Assembly (NCBI RefSeq): GCF_005502935.1
Contig: NZ_SCMP01000004.1
Span: 248,001-312,000 of the forward strand
Source: Pseudomonas sp. 2FG
GTDB taxonomy: Bacteria; Pseudomonadota; Gammaproteobacteria; Pseudomonadales; Pseudomonadaceae
Direction: 5' to 3'
Length of the DNA stretch: 64,000 nt
Under the pieces are notes generated by a model that saw only the letters and a list, made by a program, of their open reading frames with translations, was not told the origin of the DNA and ran no database searches. The number at the start of each line of letters is the position of its first letter. The first letter of the stretch is position 1. A program made the position numbers and the translations under genes. Positions 48,202 to 55,598 of this stretch are shown here, piece after piece.

Positions 48202-49443
48202 ATGACCGACTCAGCCAGCACCGCTCCCCACCAGGTCGCCATCATCGGCGGCGGCCCCGCCGGGTTGATGGCGGCGGAAGTCTTGAGCCAAGCCGGCATT
48301 CGAGTCGATCTCTACGACGCCATGCCCTCGGTGGGACGCAAGTTTCTGCTGGCTGGGGTCGGCGGGATGAATATCACCCATTCGGAGCCGAAGCCGGCGT
48401 TCCTCTCCCGCTACGGCACGCGCCGCACACAGCTCGAGCCGCTGCTGGACAAGTTCGGCGCCGATAGGTTGTGCGCCTGGATTCATGGCCTGGGGATCGA
48501 GACCTTCGTCGGCTCGTCCGGCCGGGTATTTCCCACCGATATGAAGGCCGCGCCCTTGCTGCGGGCCTGGCTCAAGCGCCTGCGCGAGCACGGCGTGAAC
48601 CTTCATACCCGCCGGCGCTGGCTGGGCTGGAACGAGCAAGGTGAGCTGCGCATCGCCGGCCCCGAAGGCGAACAAGCCATCCAGGCCGACGCCGTGCTCC
48701 TGGCCCTGGGCGGCGGCAGCTGGGCGCGGCTGGGTTCCGATGGCGCCTGGGTGCCCTTGCTGGCGCAGCGCGGCGTGCAGTTGGCGCCCTTGCAGCCGAG
48801 CAATTGCGGCTTCGAAGTCGCGGGTTGGAGCCCGTTGTTTCTGGAAAAATTCGCCGGCGCACCGGTCAAATCTACGGCCATTCGCCTGGACCAGGAAGCA
48901 GCGCGCCTCGGTGAGTTCGTGGTCACCGCCCAGGGCGTCGAGGGCAGCCTGATCTATGCGCTGTCCGCGCGGATTCGCGAGCGGATAGCTGCCGAGGGCA
49001 GCGCGACGATTTATCTCGACCTGCTGCCGCAGAAAACCCAGCCGCAGGTCGAGGCGCTGTTGCGCAAGCCGCGCGGCAGCAAATCGCTGAGCAACCACCT
49101 GCGCGGCCAGCTCGGCCTCGACGGCGTGCGGGCCGGGCTGTTGCGCGAACTCACCAATGCCGCGACCTTCGCCGACCCCGCCCTGCTCGCAGCAAAGATC
49201 AAGGCGCTACCGCTGACCCTGGTGCAAACCCGCCCGCTGGACGAGGCGATCAGCAGCGCCGGCGGCGTGCCCTTCGAAGAACTGGACGAGCGCCTGATGC
49301 TGCGGCGACTGCCCGGGGTGTTCTGCGCCGGCGAAATGCTCGACTGGGAGGCGCCCACCGGCGGCTATTTGCTCACCGCCTGCTTCGCCAGCGGACGGGT
49401 CGCCGGGCACGGCATGCTGGAGTGGCTGCGGCAGCACGGCTGA
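48202..49443 (+). CDS. BaiN/HI0933-like FAD-dependent oxidoreductase (TIGR03862 type)
   Basis: The 413-residue flavoprotein begins with an ADP-binding fold, VAIIGGGPAGLMAAEVLSQA, with GGGPAG at 16-21. It continues with AMPSVGRKFLLAGVGGMNIT and ends with GVFCAGEMLDWEAPTGGYLL. This is the HI0933/YhiN family pattern; the variant with 'AGVGGMNITH' fits the TIGR03862 subgroup. The substrate is unknown. No partner gene is evident. Confidence 0.9.
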   Translation: MTDSASTAPHQVAIIGGGPAGLMAAEVLSQAGIRVDLYDAMPSVGRKFLLAGVGGMNITHSEPKPAFLSRYGTRRTQLEPLLDKFGADRLCAWIHGLGIETFVGSSGRVFPTDMKAAPLLRAWLKRLREHGVNLHTRRRWLGWNEQGELRIAGPEGEQAIQADAVLLALGGGSWARLGSDGAWVPLLAQRGVQLAPLQPSNCGFEVAGWSPLFLEKFAGAPVKSTAIRLDQEAARLGEFVVTAQGVEGSLIYALSARIRERIAAEGSATIYLDLLPQKTQPQVEALLRKPRGSKSLSNHLRGQLGLDGVRAGLLRELTNAATFADPALLAAKIKALPLTLVQTRPLDEAISSAGGVPFEELDERLMLRRLPGVFCAGEMLDWEAPTGGYLLTACFASGRVAGHGMLEWLRQHG

Positions 49444-49468
49444 GCAGCGCGCCGAACAGCTGAGCGCC

Positions 49469-49570
49469 AGCCCCCGCCGGCAGGTCGCTCTTGTCGGCTG
49501 CCGCGGCCAGCAGTTCCGGCGCCGTCAGCTCCGAGGGTTTCAACGCCACAGTGGACCCGCAGCCGGCACC
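49469..49570 (-). pseudogene. aldehyde dehydrogenase fragment
   Basis: The minus strand reads GAGCGSTVALKPSELTAPEL, then SDLPAG. This corresponds to the NAD-binding segment A-GCTVVLKPSELTP...LPAG of aldehyde dehydrogenases. Only about 35 codons are recognisable, with neither catalytic Cys nor Glu. It fills most of the gap between the flavoprotein gene and rhlE. Confidence 0.5.
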
Positions 49571-49681
49571 GCTGCGACTTTCCACGAGGCCATCAACAAT
49601 GGCTGGTTCCACGGGATGATTGCCCCGCTACCCCAACCGACTCACGGCGGATCCGGCAGCGGGTAACCTTAGCCAGCCGAC

Positions 49682-51013
49682 TCAGGGCTTCTTCTTTCTC
49701 GGCCCGGTATTGAAGCTCGGCACCTTGCGCACGGCTTTCACCGGGGGCTCGGCCGGCTCGTCGCTTTCCAGCCATTTGCCCAAGGTTTTCTTGCCGCCAC
49801 CACCGACCACTTTCGGCTTTTTCGGCTTCTTCGGTTTTTTCAGCACTTGGCCGCTCGGGTCGGTCATCGGTACCCGATGCTCGGGCTCGAAGTCCTGTTC
49901 CTCGATGCGTTGCAGGGTCTGCCGGGTCAGGGTCTCGATGGCCGAGAGCAGTTGCACCTCATCGGCGCAGACCAGCGAGATCGCCTGGCCGCTGGCGCCG
50001 GCGCGGCCGGTGCGGCCGATGCGGTGGATGTAGTCCTCGGCGACGATCGGCAGGTCGAAGTTGACCACCAGCGGCAGGTCGTCGATATCCAGCCCGCGCG
50101 CGGCGACGTCGGTGGCCACCAGGATCTGGACTTCGCGGTTCTTGAAGCGATCCAGCGCGCGCTGGCGGGTCGCCTGGGGCTTGTCGCCGTGGATGCCGTC
50201 GGCGCTGACGCCTTGCTGTTGCAGCAGCTCGCTGAGCTGGTCGACACCGTTACGGGTCTTGGCGAACACCAACACCTGACTCCAGCGCTGCTTCTTCAAC
50301 AGGTGGCTGAACAGCTCGGGCTTGCGCTTCTTGTCCACCGGAATCACCCACTGCTTGACGCTGTTGGCGGCGACGTTGCGCGGGCTGACTTCGAGGCTCA
50401 GCGGGTTATCCAGGGTCTGCCCGGCGAGGCTGCGGATCGCGTCGGAGAAGGTCGCGGAAAACAGCAGGGTCTGGCGCTTCTTCGGCAGCGCGGCGTAGAT
50501 GTCGCGCAGCTCCTCGGAGAAACCGAGGTCGAGCATGCGGTCGGCCTCGTCCAGCACCAGGGTTTGCAGTTGGGAGAATTTCACCGCGTTCTGCCGATAG
50601 AGGTCGAGCAACCGGCCGGGTGTGGCCACCAGCACGTCGATGCCCCTGCGCAGTTTCATCATCTGCGGGTTGATGCTGACGCCGCCGTACACCGCATAGG
50701 TGCTGAGCGGCAGGTGTTGGCCGTAGACCCGGAAGCTCTCGTGCACCTGCTCGGCCAGCTCGCGGGTCGGCACCAGCACCAGCGCGCGCACCGAGTTGCT
50801 GGCGACTTGCGGGCCTTCCAGGGTCAGGCGTTGCAGCAGCGGCAGGGCGAAGCCGGCGGTCTTGCCGGTGCCGGTCTGCGCCGCCGCCATCAGGTCGCGC
50901 CCGGCCAGCACCGCCGGAATCGCCTGGGTTTGTACCGGCGTGGGGGTTTGGTAGTCGAGGGCTTCGAGAGCGCGCAACAGGGGTTCGATCAGGCCAAGGG
51001 AGGCGAAAGTCAT
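49682..51013 (-). CDS. rhlE: DEAD-box RNA helicase RhlE
   Basis: The 443-residue helicase has the Q motif (TPTPVQTQAIPA), AQTGTGKT at 45-52, PTRELA, VATPGRLLDL, DEADRMLDLGF, SATFSD, and HRIGRTGRAG. The basic C-terminal extension (KKPKKPKKPKVVGG ... GPRKKKP) is typical of RhlE and probably contacts RNA. It acts in ribosome assembly or RNA turnover. It precedes the exonuclease gene on the map but shares no obvious operon, with a 126-nt gap. Confidence 0.93.
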   Translation of the reverse strand: MTFASLGLIEPLLRALEALDYQTPTPVQTQAIPAVLAGRDLMAAAQTGTGKTAGFALPLLQRLTLEGPQVASNSVRALVLVPTRELAEQVHESFRVYGQHLPLSTYAVYGGVSINPQMMKLRRGIDVLVATPGRLLDLYRQNAVKFSQLQTLVLDEADRMLDLGFSEELRDIYAALPKKRQTLLFSATFSDAIRSLAGQTLDNPLSLEVSPRNVAANSVKQWVIPVDKKRKPELFSHLLKKQRWSQVLVFAKTRNGVDQLSELLQQQGVSADGIHGDKPQATRQRALDRFKNREVQILVATDVAARGLDIDDLPLVVNFDLPIVAEDYIHRIGRTGRAGASGQAISLVCADEVQLLSAIETLTRQTLQRIEEQDFEPEHRVPMTDPSGQVLKKPKKPKKPKVVGGGGKKTLGKWLESDEPAEPPVKAVRKVPSFNTGPRKKKP

Positions 51014-51139
51014 GACGGTAACCAGGGCGTTTCAGGGAAGGCCGCAGTTTACCCTGTCCGCCGTGCCGAGAAGCGATTGTCTGCGGCTGGGCGCGCATCG
51101 GCAAAACGCAAAACCCTACGAAGAACTGCAAACTCGTCA

Positions 51140-51754
51140 TTAAAGGCCTGCGCGGGCGTTTCTGAGGGCTTCGCCGATCTTCGCCGCGGGTACTTTCTGC
51201 AGTTTGCACAGCAGGCCGTGGGAGACCCGGCTGATGCCATGGCTATGGCGTAACTGGTCGGCCAGGTAGAGGGTCAGGTTGGCCGCCATTTCCGCATCGG
51301 CCAACGCCCGGTGGGCCTTGCCGGTGACCGGCAGTTTGGCCCAACTGTTCAGCGTGCCGAGTTTGTGATTCGGCGCCTGCGGCAATAGCCGCCGTGCCAG
51401 CAGCATGGAACAGGCGAAGGTCTGCGGCCGGCTGCGCTGGATCAGCGCCAGCTCGGCATCCCAGAACTTCTGGTCGAACGAGGCGTTGTGCGCCAGCAGC
51501 GGCGTGCTGCCGACAAAGTCCGCCACCTCACGCATCACCTGCGCGGCCGGTGGCGCGTCCCGCAGCATGCTGTTGCTGATGCCGGTAAGGTTCTCGATAA
51601 AGGCCGGCACCCAGACCCCCGCGTTCATCAGGCTCTGATAGCGCTCGACTATCCGTCCGTCCTCCAGGATCACCGCGGCGATCTCGGTGGCGCGGCAGTT
51701 CTGCCCGGGGGAAATACCGGTGGTTTCAAAGTCGATTACGGCAATGCGTTCCAA
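51140..51754 (-). CDS. DnaQ-like 3'-5' exonuclease
   Basis: The 204-residue protein carries the DEDDh exonuclease motifs: IDFETTGI with D8 and E10, HNASFDQKFWD with the second Asp, and GKAHRALADAE with the His/Asp pair. It resembles the DNA polymerase III epsilon-like group but lacks the tail that binds the polymerase subunit. It may act in DNA or RNA trimming. It is followed by rhlE and preceded by the NYN gene, all on the same strand. Confidence 0.9.
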   Translation of the reverse strand: MERIAVIDFETTGISPGQNCRATEIAAVILEDGRIVERYQSLMNAGVWVPAFIENLTGISNSMLRDAPPAAQVMREVADFVGSTPLLAHNASFDQKFWDAELALIQRSRPQTFACSMLLARRLLPQAPNHKLGTLNSWAKLPVTGKAHRALADAEMAANLTLYLADQLRHSHGISRVSHGLLCKLQKVPAAKIGEALRNARAGL

Positions 51755-51799
51755 CGTCGGTTCGTCTCGTTTGGGTGAAGAATAAGTACGGCGTTCGGC

Positions 51800-52279
51800 T
51801 TAGCTTTTCAGCAGCAGCGCACCTTCGATCGGCACATAACGGCTGGCGGCGCGGATCAGCGATTGCGCGGTCAGCCCCGGTACGCCGTAGGCCGTGGCCT
51901 CGACGCCATAGCTGCGCCTGATCTTGTCCAGCAGCAGGTCGAAATCACCGTCGCCGGAGGCCAGCACCACCTCATCGACGCGCGGCGCGGCATCCAGAAT
52001 ATCGATGCAGATGCCGACATCCCAATCGCCCTTGGCCGAGCCGTCGCTGCGCTGGATGAAGGGTTTCAGCTTCACGGTAAAACCGAGGTTGCGCAGGATC
52101 CGCTGGAACTGCTGCTGCTTGGCGTCGCCGCGGTCGATGGCGTAGGCGTAGGCCTCGACTATCTGCCCGCGCTGGCTGATGTCCGCCCATAACGCGGCAT
52201 AGTTGAAGTGGCATCCATGGGCCTGGCGCACGGTGTAATAGAGGTTCTGTACATCGGCGAATACGGCGATTCTCTTCAC
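51800..52279 (-). CDS. NYN domain ribonuclease (LabA/DUF88-like)
   Basis: A GTG at 52279 preceded by AGAGG gives 159 residues beginning VKRIAVFADVQNLYYTVRQA. Conserved acidic residues are D9 in FADVQN, D in KGDWDVGICIDILDA, and VLASGDGDFDLLLDKIR. Together they form the PIN-like NYN active site. Relatives are putative endoribonucleases. It lies 45 nt upstream of the exonuclease gene on the same strand, so the two nucleases could be cotranscribed. Confidence 0.9.
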   Translation of the reverse strand: MKRIAVFADVQNLYYTVRQAHGCHFNYAALWADISQRGQIVEAYAYAIDRGDAKQQQFQRILRNLGFTVKLKPFIQRSDGSAKGDWDVGICIDILDAAPRVDEVVLASGDGDFDLLLDKIRRSYGVEATAYGVPGLTAQSLIRAASRYVPIEGALLLKS

Positions 52280-52470
52280 CGGTAATCCTCTTGGCGCGGG
52301 TCGCGCTGTGGCTGACAACTGCGACTTAAAGCTACAGTCAACGCCCAGTATGCCAGCCCCAGCGCAAGGGCTGCGAATATGCCGCGAGTTACAGCTCGAC
52401 ATAAGCCAGAGTTTGGAGCCTTGGCAGCCATCGGCTAGAGTGGAGCCCTGTTTTTTGCAGCGATAACTCG

Positions 52471-53133
52471 ATGAACCCGCTCCCGATTCTGCGCGACTCC
52501 TGGTACTTCTTCAGCCGCAACTTGGCGGCCATCGCCCTGCTCTGCCTGCCGCTGATCGTGCTCGAAGGCTTGACCCAGCTGGCCGTCACCGCCTGGAGCG
52601 GGAGCGCGGCGTCGCCCGCCTATGGCCTGTTGGTCGGCCTGCTGTTCTACCCGCTCTACACGGCGGCGCTGATCCTCTTTCTCGATGCCCGTAGCCGCGG
52701 CCTGCAACCACGCACGGCAGATCTGCTGGCCATGGCGCTGCGCCTGTGGCCGAGCTTCGCCGTGCTGGCGGCCCTGAGCACCTTGCTGGTCATGCTCGGC
52801 GTTTCACTCTTCGTGCTGCCGGGGCTGTGGGTGATGATCAAGCTGGCCTTCGCCGAGTACCTGCTGGTGCTGCGCGGGCTGACCCCGCTGGCGGCCCTGC
52901 GCGAGAGTTTTCAACTGACCACTGGGCATTTCTGGCGGATTCTGTTGTGCCTCCTCAGCGTGATGCTGCCGCTCTGGCTGCTCGACTGGCTGAGCTTCCC
53001 GACGGCGGACCAGCAGCCGGATGCGCTGCTGTCATTCGTACTGGATTGCACCAATGGCTTCCTCCAGCTATTCGCCAGCGTGGTGCTGTTTCGCCTGTTT
53101 ATGCTGGTCAGCCAGAAGCCGGCAGACGCTTGA
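52471..53133 (+). CDS. YciC-like inner-membrane protein
   Basis: The 220-residue protein has about six hydrophobic helices and the pattern MNPLPILRDSWYFFSRNLAA at the start, then LFVLPGLWVMIKLAFAEYLL and GLTPLAALRESFQLTTGHFW. This is the YciC (UPF0259) family signature. The function is unknown. It is divergent from the NYN gene. Confidence 0.85.
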   Translation: MNPLPILRDSWYFFSRNLAAIALLCLPLIVLEGLTQLAVTAWSGSAASPAYGLLVGLLFYPLYTAALILFLDARSRGLQPRTADLLAMALRLWPSFAVLAALSTLLVMLGVSLFVLPGLWVMIKLAFAEYLLVLRGLTPLAALRESFQLTTGHFWRILLCLLSVMLPLWLLDWLSFPTADQQPDALLSFVLDCTNGFLQLFASVVLFRLFMLVSQKPADA

Positions 53134-53180
53134 ATTCGGGCTAGGCTGGTAGGGGCGGATTTTCCACGGAGGATCCCCCC

Positions 53181-53258
53181 ATGGCAGACGCCAACCTCAG
53201 CAGCCTGAGTAGCAGTAAGCCGCGGCGCATCAGCCGCGCCGAGCGGACTTGGGTTTAA
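53181..53258 (+). CDS. possible 25-codon small ORF
   Basis: ATG at 53181 follows CGGAGGATCCCCCC, a good ribosome-binding site, and the frame encodes MADANLSSLSSSKPRRISRA plus ERTWV. Its 3' end overlaps the end of the convergent SDR gene by 29 nt. There is no homologue I know, and it could be chance. The Ser-rich then basic composition does not suggest a membrane peptide. Confidence 0.25.
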   Translation: MADANLSSLSSSKPRRISRAERTWV

Positions 53259-54075
53259 GCCCGGACAGGCGCGGCAGCAGGACCCGCTCGAATAGCCGCG
53301 GGAAGAAACGCGCCAGCAGCCGCGCGCGCCAGTCGACATTCGACAACACCAACAAACGCCGGCGCTTCAGCGCGCCCTGGTAGATCGCCTCGGCGACCTC
53401 CTGGGTCGAAGCCACCTTGCCCATCGCCAGCGGCGGCTGGTGGGCGCTCGAGTCGTCGCCGACCAAGGCGTTCTTGCGCAGGTCGGTGGCGGTAAAGCCG
53501 GGGCAGACCAGCATCACATTCACCCCCGAGCCTTTGAGCTCATAGCGCAAGGTCTCGAACAGCCCATGCAGCGCCTGTTTGCTGGCGTTGTAGGCGCTGC
53601 GATAGAGCAAGGGGGCGAAGCCGGACAGTGAGCTGAGGACGATGATCTGCCCACGCCGGTCGATCAGGCTGGCCAGGGCCGCCTTGGTGCAATGCAGCGC
53701 GCCGAAGTAGTTGACCGCCATCACCCGCTGGAACACCGCCAGCTCGGTCTCGGCAAAGGTGCTGCGGTGGGTGATGCCGGCGTTGTTGACCAGCACGTCG
53801 ATGCCGCCGAAGTGCTCGAGCGCCTGGGCTACGGCGTGCTGCACGGCGGTGGCATCCGCCACGTCGCAGCGCAGGCCGAGGGCCTCGGCGTTATGCTGCT
53901 CGGCCAGGTGCCGCACCAGGCTCTCCAGCTCGGTTTTGTCCAGGTCGAGAATCGCCAAACGCGCGCCCGCCTGCGCCAGCCGCTCGGCCAGCGCTCGGCC
54001 AATCCCCGCGCAGCCGCCGCTGATCAGCACCACCTTGCGGTCGAACACCTGGCTAGCGAATACCTTGCGATACAT
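53230..54075 (-). CDS. short-chain dehydrogenase/reductase
   Basis: The start at 54075 (GGGAG 7 nt upstream) gives 281 residues beginning MYRKVFASQVFDRKVVLISG. The SDR cofactor motif GGCAGIG is at 20-26, then NNAG, and the YNASK catalytic pair follows a Ser-rich IIVLSSLSG segment. A basic, aromatic C-terminal tail (RARLLARFFPRLFERVLLPR) may bind the membrane, as in SDRs acting on lipids or retinoids. The substrate is unknown. The CDGSH gene precedes it by 52 nt on the same strand. Confidence 0.9.
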   Translation of the reverse strand: MYRKVFASQVFDRKVVLISGGCAGIGRALAERLAQAGARLAILDLDKTELESLVRHLAEQHNAEALGLRCDVADATAVQHAVAQALEHFGGIDVLVNNAGITHRSTFAETELAVFQRVMAVNYFGALHCTKAALASLIDRRGQIIVLSSLSGFAPLLYRSAYNASKQALHGLFETLRYELKGSGVNVMLVCPGFTATDLRKNALVGDDSSAHQPPLAMGKVASTQEVAEAIYQGALKRRRLLVLSNVDWRARLLARFFPRLFERVLLPRLSGLKPKSARRG

Positions 54076-54127
54076 GGGCATCTCCCTGGAACTACGGTGG
54101 CGGCGCCGAATGCCGCGCGACAGGCGG

Positions 54128-54370
54128 CTAGGTCAAGGTTCGATGGGTGCCGTCGCAACAGGGCGGCGACTGGCTGTGCTTGCAGCCGCAGAAGTACAGG
54201 GTCTCGCTCTGCTCGGCATGGTATTTCAGCGGGTGGATGCCGCTGCCCTTGTGCGTACCGTCGCAGAACGGTTGCTTGGCACTGCGCCCGCAACGACACC
54301 AGAAATAATCCAGCCCAGCCACCACCTCGACCTCATAAGGGCCGCGCTGGGCAATCACCACATCAGTCAT
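54128..54370 (-). CDS. CDGSH iron-sulfur domain protein
   Basis: The 80-residue protein has two CDGSH-type 3Cys-1His sites for [2Fe-2S] clusters: C25, C27, C36, H40 (CRCGRSAKQPFCDGTH) and C61, C63, C72, H76 (CGCKHSQSPPCCDGTH). The Ser of CDGSH is Thr in both. GAGGAG precedes the ATG at 54370. It belongs to the small cytosolic tandem-CDGSH group, with redox or cluster-transfer roles inferred. It is probably cotranscribed with the SDR gene. Confidence 0.92.
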   Translation of the reverse strand: MTDVVIAQRGPYEVEVVAGLDYFWCRCGRSAKQPFCDGTHKGSGIHPLKYHAEQSETLYFCGCKHSQSPPCCDGTHRTLT

Positions 54371-54477
54371 GAGCCGCTCCTCATCAGGGGCGCCCGGCAT
54401 TCAGATCTGCGCCCTAGGCGAGCGCTCGGGTATGCTCGCGTCTGTTCAGCATAGTCCACGCCCATTTGGCTCAGCCC

Positions 54478-55572
54478 ATGACCCTGCCCCCGTTCCTGCG
54501 CCTCACCCTGCTTAGTTTGCTGGCCCTCGGCGGCGCCCTGTTTGCCTTGGTCTACGCCCTGACCTGGCACCCGGCCGCCCGCGAGCCGGCGCCGCTGGCC
54601 TGCTCCGCCCAGGCACGGACGTTGCAGCCCGGCCAGGCGCTGAAGGTGATGACCTGGAACCTGCAATACCTGGCCGGCAAGCGCTATGTGTTCTGGTACG
54701 ACCTGGCCGACGGCAGCGGCCCGGATACCCGGCCGACCGCGGCGGACCTGGCCTATAGCCTCGATGAAGTAGTGCGCGTGCTGCGCGACGAACAACCGGA
54801 CATAGTGCTGCTGCAAGAACTGCACGAAAACACCAAGACCACGGATTACCAAGATCAGCTTGGGCTGCTGCGGGAGCGTCTGGCCGACCTCTATCCGTGC
54901 AGCACCCAGGCCTTCTACTGGAAGGCCGCCTTCGTGCCCCATCCGCAGATTCGCGGCAGCGTCGGCATGAAGCTCGCCACCTTGAGCCGTTACCAGATCG
55001 CCCGGGCCGAGCGCCTGCAGCTGCCGCTGATTCCAGCCGACCCGCTGACTCGTCAATTCAACCTGAAACGCGCCCTGCTGGTGAGCTACCTGCCGATCCG
55101 CGAGGGGGGTCGACTGGCGGTGATCAACACGCACCTGGATGCCTTCGCCCAAGGCGACGACACCCTGCAGCGGCAAATCGCCATGAGCGCCGGCCTGCTC
55201 GAGCAGTTAAGCGCCGCCGGCACGCCCTGGGTCATCGGCGGCGACTTCAACCTGCTGCCGCCCGGGCAATATCAACACCTGGCCGAACGGCAACGCCATT
55301 GGTACGCCGCCGATAGCGAACTCAAGGTGTTATGGGACAAGTACCAAATGATCCCCAGCATCGCCGAGGCCAGCGGCGCCGGGCAGGCGGCCTGGTACAC
55401 CCACTTCCCCAACGACCCGAGTGTCAACGGCCCGGACCGGACCCTCGATTACCTGTTCCACAGCCCGCAACTGGTGCGTCTCAGCGCCAGGGTGCGCCAG
55501 TCCGATACCCAGCGGATCTCCGATCACTTGCCGCTGATCGCGCGCTTTTTGTTGCCGGATAAACAACCGTAA
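54478..55572 (+). CDS. endonuclease/exonuclease/phosphatase family protein
   Basis: The 364-residue protein starts MTLPPFLRLTLLSLLALGGA, an N-terminal membrane anchor or signal peptide. The EEP fold shows KVMTWNLQYLAG, IVLLQELHENT, VINTHLDAF, GGDFNLLPP and ISDHLPLIA, which supply the metal and phosphate-binding Asn, Glu, Asp and His. The mature domain would be periplasmic or membrane-bound, resembling sphingomyelinase- or DNase-like hydrolases. The substrate is unknown. Confidence 0.9.
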   Translation: MTLPPFLRLTLLSLLALGGALFALVYALTWHPAAREPAPLACSAQARTLQPGQALKVMTWNLQYLAGKRYVFWYDLADGSGPDTRPTAADLAYSLDEVVRVLRDEQPDIVLLQELHENTKTTDYQDQLGLLRERLADLYPCSTQAFYWKAAFVPHPQIRGSVGMKLATLSRYQIARAERLQLPLIPADPLTRQFNLKRALLVSYLPIREGGRLAVINTHLDAFAQGDDTLQRQIAMSAGLLEQLSAAGTPWVIGGDFNLLPPGQYQHLAERQRHWYAADSELKVLWDKYQMIPSIAEASGAGQAAWYTHFPNDPSVNGPDRTLDYLFHSPQLVRLSARVRQSDTQRISDHLPLIARFLLPDKQP

Positions 55573-55598
55573 ACATCGGTGCGCACAGCGGTTGGCGG

